Shown here piece by piece: positions 1 through 7,377 of a DNA stretch of 13,465 bases (position 1 is its first letter; the number at the start of each line of letters is the position of its first letter). The notes beneath the pieces were generated by a model. The model was not told where the DNA came from. It saw nothing but the letters and a program-made list of their open reading frames with translations, and made no database searches. Made by a program: the position numbers and the translations under genes. The stretch is from UBA7398 sp947491605 (GTDB taxonomy: Bacteria > Actinomycetota > Actinomycetes > Nanopelagicales > Nanopelagicaceae). Where the stretch lies: assembly GCA_947491605.1 (NCBI GenBank), contig CANLJW010000026.1, positions 1 through 13,465 of the forward strand, in the 5' to 3' direction.

Positions 1-71
1 CGCGCCAGCGCTTTCGCAATACTAGATTTGCCTGCACCAGGCGGACCGATTAAAACAATTCTTGGGGACAT
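1..71 (-). CDS. aroK: Shikimate kinase, N-terminal fragment
   Basis: Only the first 23 codons are in the window; the gene continues past the left edge. The ATG is at 71-69 and the peptide opens MSPRIVLIGPPGAGKSSIAK. This is a short beta strand followed by a Walker A P-loop (GPPGAGKS, residues 9-16) at exactly the position expected for shikimate kinase, which phosphorylates shikimate with ATP in the cytoplasm. It lies 10 nt downstream of the aroC stop codon on the same strand, so it is very probably cotranscribed with aroC. The Shine-Dalgarno is weak (a GAGA-like run just upstream). A P-loop alone could belong to other small kinases, but the directly adjacent aroC and the nearby aroE make aroK by far the best reading. 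The shikimate-binding and lid regions cannot be seen. Confidence 0.88.
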   Translation of the reverse strand, partial: MSPRIVLIGPPGAGKSSIAKALA

Positions 72-81
72 CAAATTATCT

Positions 82-1263
82 CTATCTAATTCGCAGCGCT
101 GCGATATATGTTTCAAAATTTCTACGAGTTTCCGAAACGCTGTCGCCACCAAATTTCTCTAAAACAACTTCGGCTAGAACCAGCGCAACCATAGCTTCAG
201 CAACAATTCCAGCTGCTGGAACTGCGCAGACATCCGAACGTTGGTTGATCGCTTTCGCAGCTTCGCCGGTGGCGGTATCGATTGTGTCGAGCGCCTTTGG
301 AACGGTAGAAATTGGTTTCATAGCGGCTCTAACTCGTAAAATTTCGCCATTACTCATGCCACCTTCAGTACCACCAGCGCGATCACTTCTTCGCACTATC
401 TGCCCTTGCAAATTTTTTTCAATTTCATCATGCGCAACCGAGCCACGTCGCTTAGCCGTAGTAAATCCATCTCCGATCTCAACGCCTTTAATGGCTTGAA
501 TTCCCATGATTGCGCCAGCTAATTTTGAATCTAATCGACGATCCCAATGCACATGCGAGCCAAGTCCGGGCGGCATGTTGTATGCCAATACTTCAACAAC
601 TCCACCTAGCGTGTCACCATCTGAATGCGCTGCATCTATCTCGGCAATCATTTTTTTACTAGTTTCCGGATCAGCGCATCGGACCGGATCAGCGTCTACC
701 AAATCTCGTTCTATAGGCAGTGGCAACTTCGCGTTTTCTGGTGTTGCCACCGCGCCTATCGAGAGCACATGGCTAAGAATTTCAATACCCACCGTTTGTT
801 TTAAGAATTGTCGCGCTACTGCGCCTAACGCCACTCGAGTAGCGGTTTCTCGAGCGGAAGCTCGTTCTAATATTGGTCGTGCGTCATCGAAATTATATTT
901 TTGCATACCAACCAAATCCGCATGACCAGGTCTTGGTCTAGTTAATGGCGCATTCCTGGCTAAATTAGCAATTTCGCTCTCGGTGATTGGATCTGCAGCC
1001 ATAACTTTCTCCCATTTTGGCCACTCTGAATTAGCAATTTCAATTGCGATTGGACCACCTTGAGAAACCCCATGGCGGATACCGCCAACAATCGTAACTT
1101 TGTCTGCTTCAAAAGTTTGACGGGCACCACGACCGAAACCTAACCGCCGTCGTTGCAAATCGCGATCAATATCAGCGGTTGAAATCTCAATGGCAGCTGG
1201 CAAACCTTCAATGATTCCCACCAGAGCTGGGCCGTGTGACTCGCCCGCTGTTAGCCAACGCAT
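82..1263 (-). CDS. aroC: Chorismate synthase
   Basis: Last enzyme of the shikimate pathway: it removes phosphate from EPSP to give chorismate, using reduced FMN, in the cytoplasm. The 393 aa product has the usual length. Family signatures are present: GESHG at residues 7-11 (His10), the Arg-rich stretch RRRLGFGRGARQ (38-49), RPGHADL (111-117, His114), the SARET segment near 136-140, RRGSVAHDEIE (272-282), GGTEGGMSNGE (297-307) and the QRSDVCAVPAAG signature (341-352). The start is an ATG with an AGGGG Shine-Dalgarno at 1271-1275, spaced 7 nt. It follows the prepilin-peptidase-like gene after 81 bp and precedes aroK by 10 nt. No frameshift or missing motif is visible. Confidence 0.97.
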   Translation of the reverse strand: MRWLTAGESHGPALVGIIEGLPAAIEISTADIDRDLQRRRLGFGRGARQTFEADKVTIVGGIRHGVSQGGPIAIEIANSEWPKWEKVMAADPITESEIANLARNAPLTRPRPGHADLVGMQKYNFDDARPILERASARETATRVALGAVARQFLKQTVGIEILSHVLSIGAVATPENAKLPLPIERDLVDADPVRCADPETSKKMIAEIDAAHSDGDTLGGVVEVLAYNMPPGLGSHVHWDRRLDSKLAGAIMGIQAIKGVEIGDGFTTAKRRGSVAHDEIEKNLQGQIVRRSDRAGGTEGGMSNGEILRVRAAMKPISTVPKALDTIDTATGEAAKAINQRSDVCAVPAAGIVAEAMVALVLAEVVLEKFGGDSVSETRRNFETYIAALRIR

Positions 1264-1344
1264 TATTCAACCCCTTAATGAACGTTAAAACCTTGGGCTA
1301 TTCTCGCAGATAGATACCCGATACTGCGCGTTAATTAGCTCGTC

Positions 1345-1815
1345 CTAGTAAAAAGCCGTCGACAATGCAGATATTGCCCCGAGAAAAAGTGCGGGAGCCA
1401 TTGGAATGGCGTTCTGGCTTCGTCGAAAAATCCATTGTCCAATCGCGATCAAACCAGCGCTGCTCCAAGCGACAATAATAGCAATTTGATTGGCCATTAC
1501 AATTTTGGATAATGGAAGCGATACGACTAAGAAAAATGAGATTACCAGCGCATACTTGAAATCACCCGCGCCAACCTTGAATTTAGATAATATCGTTAGG
1601 AAGGAATAGAAAAGTACAACAAGCGAGAAAACTTTGATTCTCTCGCTTGCTGTTTTGGAAAAAAAAGGGTCAGTGAATAACTTGATTATCACCAGTATCA
1701 AAATGGTGGCGGTCAATTTTATTAAAACAGAATTTTGAATTAAGTGTGTGAAATAGTCGTAAATTGATATATAGATACCAAAGAGTAGAAAGATAAGTAT
1801 TTCGATTATGACCAC
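1345..1815 (-). CDS. A24-family prepilin peptidase-like membrane protein (catalytic domain only)
   Basis: A 156 aa, very hydrophobic protein with about five to six membrane segments. It carries the two aspartate motifs of type IV prepilin peptidases: Asp20 in YDYFTHLIQN and Asp85 in GAGDFKYAL (the GxGDxK motif), followed by a late IPMAPALFLGA segment (137-147) typical of the family. Members cleave the leader peptides of type IV or Tad/Flp pilins at the inner membrane. The N-terminal methyltransferase domain of full-length PilD is absent, as in TadV/CpaA-like and many actinobacterial homologues. The start is a GTG at 1815 with no convincing Shine-Dalgarno. The gene sits 32 bp after aroE and 81 bp before aroC. 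As I recall, a peptidase of this family occupies the same slot in Streptomyces, so the position looks ancestral. It looks more AT-rich and richer in ATA codons than its neighbours. No pilin gene is in the window, so the substrate is unknown. Confidence 0.85.
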   Translation of the reverse strand: MVIIEILIFLLFGIYISIYDYFTHLIQNSVLIKLTATILILVIIKLFTDPFFSKTASERIKVFSLVVLFYSFLTILSKFKVGAGDFKYALVISFFLVVSLPLSKIVMANQIAIIVAWSSAGLIAIGQWIFRRSQNAIPMAPALFLGAISALSTAFY

Positions 1816-1847
1816 GCCAAATAATAGAGGCGAGTTATATAACTAAA

Positions 1848-2696
1848 TTAACGGTTGTTGATAACCGCCATCACATGAGTGCGCAATTCTTCATACATAT
1901 GATCTGTTTCGAAATTGGTTCGGGTCATTAGGCGAATCTGTTCTAACGCCTGTCGAATCAATAGTTCTACTCCATCAATCACAACGCCGCCGGCTTTCTG
2001 CCACGCTATTGATGGGGCGCTTGGGAAAGGTGAATAAGCAACATCGAGAAAAACTTGGTGCTCTCTCAACTTAGTGGGTATTTTGGCAACCACAACTTTC
2101 GATGCAGTACTGGGAAGTGTGCTAACAATTAACGAATAACCGGAAAGATCATTAAGCATATTGAAATCACAGAAATTAACTGAACTTAAAGAAGCCGCAT
2201 TTTTTACTAGATTGTTACGTTTGTCGGATCTTTGATAAACACTAATATTGTTTACCAAGCCATCTAGTGCAGCCAGCGCAGCTCTAGCGGTGCCACCGCC
2301 ACCAATTATTGCTACCGAACTATCTTGATTGATAGTTAGTCGATCGAAGATCGCGTTAAATCCCAATACGTCGGTTGAGAGTATTTTTACATTCACCTCA
2401 TGGATATTTCGATCTATCAAAATGGTATTGGCCGAAGCAATTCGCTTCGCAAGTGGATCAACTTGCGTCAAAGCATCCGTCACTATCTCCTTAAGTGGCA
2501 TCGTTAATGAAAACCCACGCCAATCCACCTTGGAATCTAGCGCAGTAGCCTCTGCAAAAAATTGCGGGAATTCTACTTCTGAAATTTCAATAGCGTCGTA
2601 TTTACCAAGAATGCCTAAAATTTCGTAAGCGCGATTATGAAGGCTTGGCGATAGTGAATGTGAAATTGGCGATCCCAATACAGCGGCTCTGATCAT
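1848..2696 (-). CDS. aroE: Shikimate dehydrogenase
   Basis: NADP-dependent reduction of 3-dehydroshikimate to shikimate, in the cytoplasm. The 282 aa length is normal. The expected active-site residues can be placed: Ser14 and Ser16 in SHSLSPSLHN, Lys69 in SLTMPLKE, Asn90 in SANTI, Asp109 in STDVLGF and Gln249 near the C terminus. The dinucleotide-binding glycine loop is IGGGGTARAA (131-140), and a DVAYSPFPSAP segment (218-228) follows. One deviation: the usual NTD triplet around the catalytic Asp reads STD. The ATG overlaps the mltG stop by 4 nt (ATGA) with an AAGG element about 7 nt upstream inside mltG, which suggests translational coupling. A quinate/shikimate dehydrogenase paralogue is possible, but aroC and aroK in the same run favour AroE. 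Confidence 0.94.
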   Translation of the reverse strand: MIRAAVLGSPISHSLSPSLHNRAYEILGILGKYDAIEISEVEFPQFFAEATALDSKVDWRGFSLTMPLKEIVTDALTQVDPLAKRIASANTILIDRNIHEVNVKILSTDVLGFNAIFDRLTINQDSSVAIIGGGGTARAALAALDGLVNNISVYQRSDKRNNLVKNAASLSSVNFCDFNMLNDLSGYSLIVSTLPSTASKVVVAKIPTKLREHQVFLDVAYSPFPSAPSIAWQKAGGVVIDGVELLIRQALEQIRLMTRTNFETDHMYEELRTHVMAVINNR

Positions 2697-3718
2697 GGCT
2701 TAACCTTAAACAAGCCGGCCGAAACGTTTCTCTTATATTCCGCTTTCCACCGTAAAAATTCATCGTTAGATTTAGTAAATCGGGTATCACCAGGCTTAAC
2801 CGTTATGAAATATAGCCAATCCCCTAATTCCGGATTCAGCGCAGCCTCTAGTGCGGCCAGAGTCGGGCTACCAATCGGAGCTGGCGGTAATCCATAGTTT
2901 TGATAAGTGTTGTACTTGCTTCTAATTTTCGTATCTTTAATTGCCAGCGCAATCTCGCCCCGGCGTTGCAGTAGGTATTGGACGGTTGTATCAAGTTGTA
3001 GCGGCATTCGAATCTTTAATCGATTGTAAATCACGCGAGATACTTTTCTATAATCTTGGGCATCTGCCTCTGCTTGGATTAATGAGGCAATCACTAGCAA
3101 CTCATAACCGGTGTATCCCACAACCACATCCGTAAAATCTATTGGTGCGGTGTTGAAGTTAAATGTTTCCAACATCTTCCGAAGCACTTCTTCAATTTGA
3201 GTCTCTTTCACGAACGAGTAATTTGCCGGATATAAGAAACCTTCTGGATTGCCAGGTTTGACTCCAAGAGGTAACTCCAAATTTTTCAGCGCAGTTTTCA
3301 CTTCAGCTTTCCCGTAACCGGCGGCTACTAGCGATGTAATAACCTCAGCCAATCGCGCTCCATCTTTGATAATAATCAACCCAACAATTCTTTTGTTGTC
3401 GAGCAATTGGGTAAGTGCGGTTTTTGCCGGAATATTCCGCTCTAATAAATGATCACCAGGTGCGATTCGGGCGGCTCGCTCATCCGCCACAGCAAGTCTA
3501 AAAAAAACATCAATGGATTTGACCACACCGGCATCAAAAAGCGATTTTGCAATGTCGGAACCACTTTCTCCATTCGTGATTGATATCAATACTTCTGCAC
3601 CAGCATTTCCCGCAGCATAATCCGGCGCTGCTGCTGGGCCACTGTGAATATAACGAAGCCCTGCAGTTAGAAGTATTACCAACAATAGCGGCAGAAACAG
3701 AGTGCGAATTACTTTCAT
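2693..3718 (-). CDS. mltG: Endolytic transglycosylase MltG (YceG-like)
   Basis: A membrane-anchored lytic transglycosylase that cuts nascent peptidoglycan strands and is thought to set glycan length. The 341 aa protein has a short cytoplasmic start, one transmembrane helix (about residues 4-24), a LysM-like region (about 40-110), then the YceG catalytic domain. Visible catalytic-domain motifs are EGFLYPANY (159-167), IASLIQAEAD (210-219) with Glu217 matching the catalytic Glu of Escherichia coli MltG, NRLKIRMPLQLDTTVQY (232-248) and the YNTYQNYGLPPAPIGSP segment (269-285). The first Glu of the E. coli EKE motif is Gln here, but the catalytic second Glu is kept. The ATG overlaps the ruvX stop by 4 nt (ATGA), and its own stop overlaps the aroE start the same way. 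The small ORF overlapping its 5' end in another frame is not a gene. Confidence 0.94.
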   Translation of the reverse strand: MKVIRTLFLPLLLVILLTAGLRYIHSGPAAAPDYAAGNAGAEVLISITNGESGSDIAKSLFDAGVVKSIDVFFRLAVADERAARIAPGDHLLERNIPAKTALTQLLDNKRIVGLIIIKDGARLAEVITSLVAAGYGKAEVKTALKNLELPLGVKPGNPEGFLYPANYSFVKETQIEEVLRKMLETFNFNTAPIDFTDVVVGYTGYELLVIASLIQAEADAQDYRKVSRVIYNRLKIRMPLQLDTTVQYLLQRRGEIALAIKDTKIRSKYNTYQNYGLPPAPIGSPTLAALEAALNPELGDWLYFITVKPGDTRFTKSNDEFLRWKAEYKRNVSAGLFKVKP

Positions 3719-4161
3719 AATGGAACGCCAGCTGGTTTATTTTGACCTTTCTCAACTTGTAACGCGAACTCTAAAATATTTGCAGCTGCAAACTGGTCGA
3801 TAATGTCGCGATTTCGTGATGGTGCCTTGCTGAGAGATTGCAGTTGTCGCTCCGCGCTCTTTGTAGAAAAACGCTCGTCGATCAAAAACACTTTGAAACC
3901 AAAATTATCGCGGATCATTTCTCCAAAGAGTTTAGCTTTCTCACTACTTGTCCCCGCGGCTCCAGAGAGATGAATTGGTAAACCTATATATACATGGATC
4001 GGAGAAATATCATAAAAGAGTTCTGACAATTCACGTTGCAAGGTAGCAACTTCGTTCTTAAGAGTAGTCAATGGTGCGGCTAAAATTGCTTCTTGGTCTG
4101 AAACTGCGACACCAATCCGCACATCACCATAATCGAAAGCTATCCGCTTGCCGCGTTCCAT
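3715..4161 (-). CDS. ruvX: RuvX/YqgF family RNase H-fold nuclease (putative Holliday junction resolvase)
   Basis: A small cytoplasmic RNase H-fold protein. In E. coli YqgF is needed for 16S rRNA 5'-end processing, and family members have also been described as Holliday junction resolvases; the sequence does not say which applies here. From the chosen ATG the protein is 148 aa. Acidic active-site positions are Asp10 (IAFDYGDVRIG), Glu96 (LIDERFSTKSAE) and Asp122 (DIIDQFAAANIL), and the family's YIGLPIHLSG strand-loop is at 58-67. An upstream TTG at 4185 is in frame and would add eight residues, overlapping alaS by 23 nt. I prefer the ATG at 4161 because it is one base after the alaS stop and the N terminus then fits the family. 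It is tightly coupled to alaS upstream and mltG downstream. Confidence 0.92.
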   Translation of the reverse strand: MERGKRIAFDYGDVRIGVAVSDQEAILAAPLTTLKNEVATLQRELSELFYDISPIHVYIGLPIHLSGAAGTSSEKAKLFGEMIRDNFGFKVFLIDERFSTKSAERQLQSLSKAPSRNRDIIDQFAAANILEFALQVEKGQNKPAGVPL

Positions 4162-4162
4162 A

Positions 4163-6847
4163 TTATTTACCAGCAGCGGCTGCAATTAATTCTTTAATCG
4201 CAATAAATGCGGCATCTATTTTCGTGACATCAACGCCACCGCCTTGTGCAAAATCATCTTTGCCGCCACCGCCACCGCCTAAAATTGCGCTAGCCGCTTT
4301 GACAAGTGCTCCAGCTTTAACCCCGAGCGCGCGCACTTTCTCATCAGCTGCCGCGACCAGTACAACTTTCTCCTCTCGGATACTTGCTAAAGCCACAACC
4401 GAGTTTGGCAATTGAGAGCGTAGATTTAGTGCAATAGTTCGTAGATCATCGCCAGATATTCCATCCGACATCTGTGCAGCGATTAACGAAATGTTTCCTA
4501 CAGTTTGTGCGGTTGCGATCAATTTTTTGGAATCTGCAATTGCGGCTGCGGTTTTTATACCTGCAAGTTCTTTTTCGATCTCTCGTAATCGGGTTAGCAA
4601 GTCTGCAATTCTCTCTGGCAACTCTTCTGGACGAGCGCCTTTGATTAAATCCGTAACTGAGTTCAGAAGTAAATGTTCTCGAGCTAAGAATGAATAAGCA
4701 TCGACGCCAACTAGCGCTTCAACACGGCGGACGCCGGCCCCAATTGAAGACTCACTCAATAATTTAACTACACCGAGTTGGCCAGATCTTGATACATGCG
4801 TTCCGCCACAAAGTTCGCGCGCCCAATCGCCAACACTTATCACGCGTACTTGATCACCATACTTTTCTCCGAAAAGTGCCATTGCGCCGGCTGCTTTCGC
4901 ATCCGCTTGCGACATTACTTCTGCGGTAACTTCCAGATCATCCAACAACAGTGCATTTACCCGAGCTTCTACATCATTTAAAGTAGAGAGCGGCACTGCG
5001 CCGGCTGCTGGGAAATCAAATCTAAATCTGCCAGGTGAATTCTCAGAGCCCGCTTGCGTGGCAGTTTCTCCTAATATTTCTCGGAAAGCTTTATGTACCA
5101 TATGGGTTGCCGTATGGGCTCTTGAAATTCCGTTGCGTCGTTCGACATCAATCTGCGCCAACGCGGTTACGCCTTTTGAAACTACACCGGAAATTACCCG
5201 ACCACGATGTACTGATAACCCAGGAATAGGATTTTGCACATCCTCTACTTCAATTATCGCGCCATTATCAAGAGTAATTCGGCCACCATCAGCTAACTGG
5301 CCCCCACCTTCTGCGTAAAAAGGCGTGCGATTTAAAACGATTTCTATCTCATCATCAACTTTTGCTTCCTCCGCATACAGACCGTCAACTAAGAATCCAT
5401 TTACTAGGGATTCGCTAGATATCAAGTCGTAACCGATGAATTCAACTTTTCCAGTTTCATCTAAAATCTTTCGGTATTGCGTTAAATCAGTATGGCCACT
5501 CTTTTTCATTCTCGCATCGGCTTTGGCGCGATCTTTCTGTTCTTTCATCAATCTGCGGAAACCAACTTCATCGATCGTTAAGCCTTCTTCGCTCGCCATC
5601 TCTAGCGTCAGATCAAATGGGAATCCATAGGTGTCATGCAACTTGAAAACTTCGTCAGCGCTCAATTTAGCGCCACCACTTTTCTTAATTGCGCTGCTCG
5701 CCATGTCGAAAATTTGGGTACCACTCTTAAGGGTTTGTAAGAAAACATTCTCTTCCGCAACTGCAACCGAAAGAATTCGTTTCTTATCGGAAATCAACTC
5801 TGGGTACTGTGAACCCATCGCAGCAATAGAACTTTCCATCAATTCGTTCATGTTCGCATCTTGCGCTCCTAGAAGACGCATATTACGAGTTGTACGCCGC
5901 ATCATCCGACGTAATACATAGCCGCGACCTTCATTGCCAGGGGTCACGCCATCACCGATCAACATCATTGCGGTTCGAGCATGATCTGCAATAACTCGAA
6001 GCGAAACATCGCTCTTCATAGCTTTGCCATATTTAACGCCAGCTAATTCACTCGCCCGATTAAGAATTTGCATGGTGGTATCAATCTCGTAAATATTTTC
6101 TACGCCTTGCAAAAGTGCCGCCGTCCGTTCTAACCCAAGTCCGGTATCGATATTCTTAGCTGGTAACTCACCTACTATTGGGAAACTTTCTTTATTTCCG
6201 CCTTCGCCTCGAATGTTTTGCATGAATACTAAATTCCATACCTCCAGATAACGGTCTTCATCGGCGATAGGTCCGCCTTCTTTGCCATACGCGGGGCCGC
6301 GATCATAATAAATTTCAGAACATGGGCCACAAGGACCAGGCACACCCATCGACCAGAAATTATCAGCCATGCCACGTCTTTGAATTCGCGCTTTTGGTAC
6401 CCCAATTTTTTCATGCCAAATATCGGCAGCTTCATCATCATCTAAGAAAACTGTTACCCAGAGCTTTGACTCGGGAAAACCAAAACCACCATCGTTAATT
6501 GGTCGGGTCAATAAATCCCAGGCCAGCGCAATCGCACCTTCTTTAAAATAATCGCCAAACGAAAAGTTTCCACACATCTGGAAAAACGATGCATGTCGCG
6601 TGGTTTTTCCAACTTCGTCAATATCTAAAGTACGTACGCATTTTTGTACCGAAGTTGCACGTTTATAGGGGGGTGTGATCTCCCCTAAAAAATAAGGCTT
6701 AAATGGCACCATGCCTGCATTTACCAATAAGAGATTTGGATCATTCAAGATTAAAGAGGCCGACGGTACCACCGTGTGAGTTAAGCCGGCTCGGTTGTCA
6801 GATTCAAAGAAGCGTAACCATCGAGCACGTATTTCGGCTGATTCCAC
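4163..6847 (-). CDS. alaS: Alanyl-tRNA synthetase
   Basis: A class II synthetase that charges tRNA-Ala and edits mischarged Ser/Gly. At 894 aa it is full length. Domains in order: catalytic core with motif 2 (TRHASFFQMCGNFSFGDYF, 83-101) and motif 3 (GLGLERTAALLQG, 236-248); tRNA-recognition helices (about 250-460); editing domain with zinc-site ligands His578 and His582 (HTATH) and Cys680 and His684 (CGGTH); then a coiled linker and the C-Ala/DHHA1 domain with a six-glycine loop (857-862). The start is a GTG at 6847, giving ESAEIRARWLRFF, which matches the conserved AlaRS N terminus. It begins 4 nt after the DUF948 stop codon. No motif is missing. Three synthetase genes (alaS, aspS, hisS) share this run. 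Confidence 0.98.
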   Translation of the reverse strand: MESAEIRARWLRFFESDNRAGLTHTVVPSASLILNDPNLLLVNAGMVPFKPYFLGEITPPYKRATSVQKCVRTLDIDEVGKTTRHASFFQMCGNFSFGDYFKEGAIALAWDLLTRPINDGGFGFPESKLWVTVFLDDDEAADIWHEKIGVPKARIQRRGMADNFWSMGVPGPCGPCSEIYYDRGPAYGKEGGPIADEDRYLEVWNLVFMQNIRGEGGNKESFPIVGELPAKNIDTGLGLERTAALLQGVENIYEIDTTMQILNRASELAGVKYGKAMKSDVSLRVIADHARTAMMLIGDGVTPGNEGRGYVLRRMMRRTTRNMRLLGAQDANMNELMESSIAAMGSQYPELISDKKRILSVAVAEENVFLQTLKSGTQIFDMASSAIKKSGGAKLSADEVFKLHDTYGFPFDLTLEMASEEGLTIDEVGFRRLMKEQKDRAKADARMKKSGHTDLTQYRKILDETGKVEFIGYDLISSESLVNGFLVDGLYAEEAKVDDEIEIVLNRTPFYAEGGGQLADGGRITLDNGAIIEVEDVQNPIPGLSVHRGRVISGVVSKGVTALAQIDVERRNGISRAHTATHMVHKAFREILGETATQAGSENSPGRFRFDFPAAGAVPLSTLNDVEARVNALLLDDLEVTAEVMSQADAKAAGAMALFGEKYGDQVRVISVGDWARELCGGTHVSRSGQLGVVKLLSESSIGAGVRRVEALVGVDAYSFLAREHLLLNSVTDLIKGARPEELPERIADLLTRLREIEKELAGIKTAAAIADSKKLIATAQTVGNISLIAAQMSDGISGDDLRTIALNLRSQLPNSVVALASIREEKVVLVAAADEKVRALGVKAGALVKAASAILGGGGGGKDDFAQGGGVDVTKIDAAFIAIKELIAAAAGK

Positions 6848-6851
6848 CTAT

Positions 6852-7280
6852 TTACTCAGATTCCTCATCATCGACAAAAGATTTTGCCTTTTTTGAAGAC
6901 TTGCCTTTACTTTTACTCTTGCCGTTACCTTTAGTTTTACCTTTACCTTTACGAAGTTGCGCAGCTGTCAATAAACCACCGGCAACTTTCATCGCGAGTT
7001 CATTCTTATCTAAAAATGTTGACGTGGTTGCGGAAATCTTAGACGAGATTTCCTCGACTGATTTAGTTACTCGGTTGATACTGTGAAGCGGCCCATTTAC
7101 CAATTTAACAGTAGTGGTTACCTCTTCCAATAACGGGGTAGTCTCTTCGGTGATTGATTTAACCGCAACGCCTACTTCATCAATTACGCGCCCAAGCCTT
7201 ATGACCGCGTATGCGATTGCGATCGCGATAACAGCTAGCGCTGCTGCGGCGATGATTGTTGCTATTCCACCAGGACCCAT
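6852..7280 (-). CDS. DUF948-type membrane protein with Lys/Gly/Ser-rich tail
   Basis: A 142 aa protein with one N-terminal transmembrane helix (about residues 6-28), then an amphipathic, probably helical stretch rich in Thr, Val, Glu and Ser (about 29-105), matching the DUF948 pattern. It ends in a low-complexity basic segment (about 110-134, Lys alternating with Gly or Ser) and a short acidic tip (DDEESE). The function of DUF948 proteins is not established. The order DUF948 then alaS is, as I recall, conserved in actinobacteria, which supports the assignment. The start is an ATG at 7280 with a weak AGG-type ribosome site. The tail is encoded by imperfect AAAGGT-like hexamers and may vary in length between strains. 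The assignment rests on topology, length and synteny rather than catalytic motifs. Confidence 0.78.
   Translation of the reverse strand: MGPGGIATIIAAAALAVIAIAIAYAVIRLGRVIDEVGVAVKSITEETTPLLEEVTTTVKLVNGPLHSINRVTKSVEEISSKISATTSTFLDKNELAMKVAGGLLTAAQLRKGKGKTKGNGKSKSKGKSSKKAKSFVDDEESE
6901..6953 (-). repeat. Imperfect AAAGGT-type hexamer repeat in the DUF948 tail
   Basis: On the coding (minus) strand this stretch reads as consecutive six-base units, AAAGGT and variants such as AAAGGC, AAAACT, AACGGC, AAGAGT and AAAAGT. Each encodes Lys-Gly, Lys-Ser or a close relative. Unit length is a multiple of three, so gain or loss of a unit keeps the frame. It accounts for the Lys/Gly/Ser-rich C-terminal segment of the protein. 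Confidence 0.75.
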
Positions 7281-7377
7281 TTACCTAGGTTACCTGACTT
7301 CATTACTAACTTGGCGCAGGTTTAGACTTGATCGAATTTAGGAATCTCAAAATCCGCCGCTTATGGCCCGGACGCTG

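Noticed and set aside
62..499. 145 aa plus-strand frame opposite aroC
   Set aside because: It lies antisense to intact aroC motifs and has Ser/Ala/Thr-rich shadow composition with no ribosome site or domain.
2924..2960. Possible loss of the MltG active site, because the E. coli EKE motif reads QAE
   Set aside because: The actual region is IASLIQAEAD in mltG. By my count the catalytic Glu of the E. coli enzyme is the second Glu of the motif, which is retained as Glu217.
3534..3755. 73 aa minus-strand frame overlapping the start of mltG
   Set aside because: It is out of frame with mltG and would overlap it by nearly 200 nt. The mltG frame has a membrane anchor and catalytic motifs; this one has nothing recognisable.
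4071..4415. 114 aa plus-strand frame spanning the alaS/ruvX junction
   Set aside because: It is antisense to two certain genes. Its proline run is simply the complement of the six-glycine loop of AlaRS.
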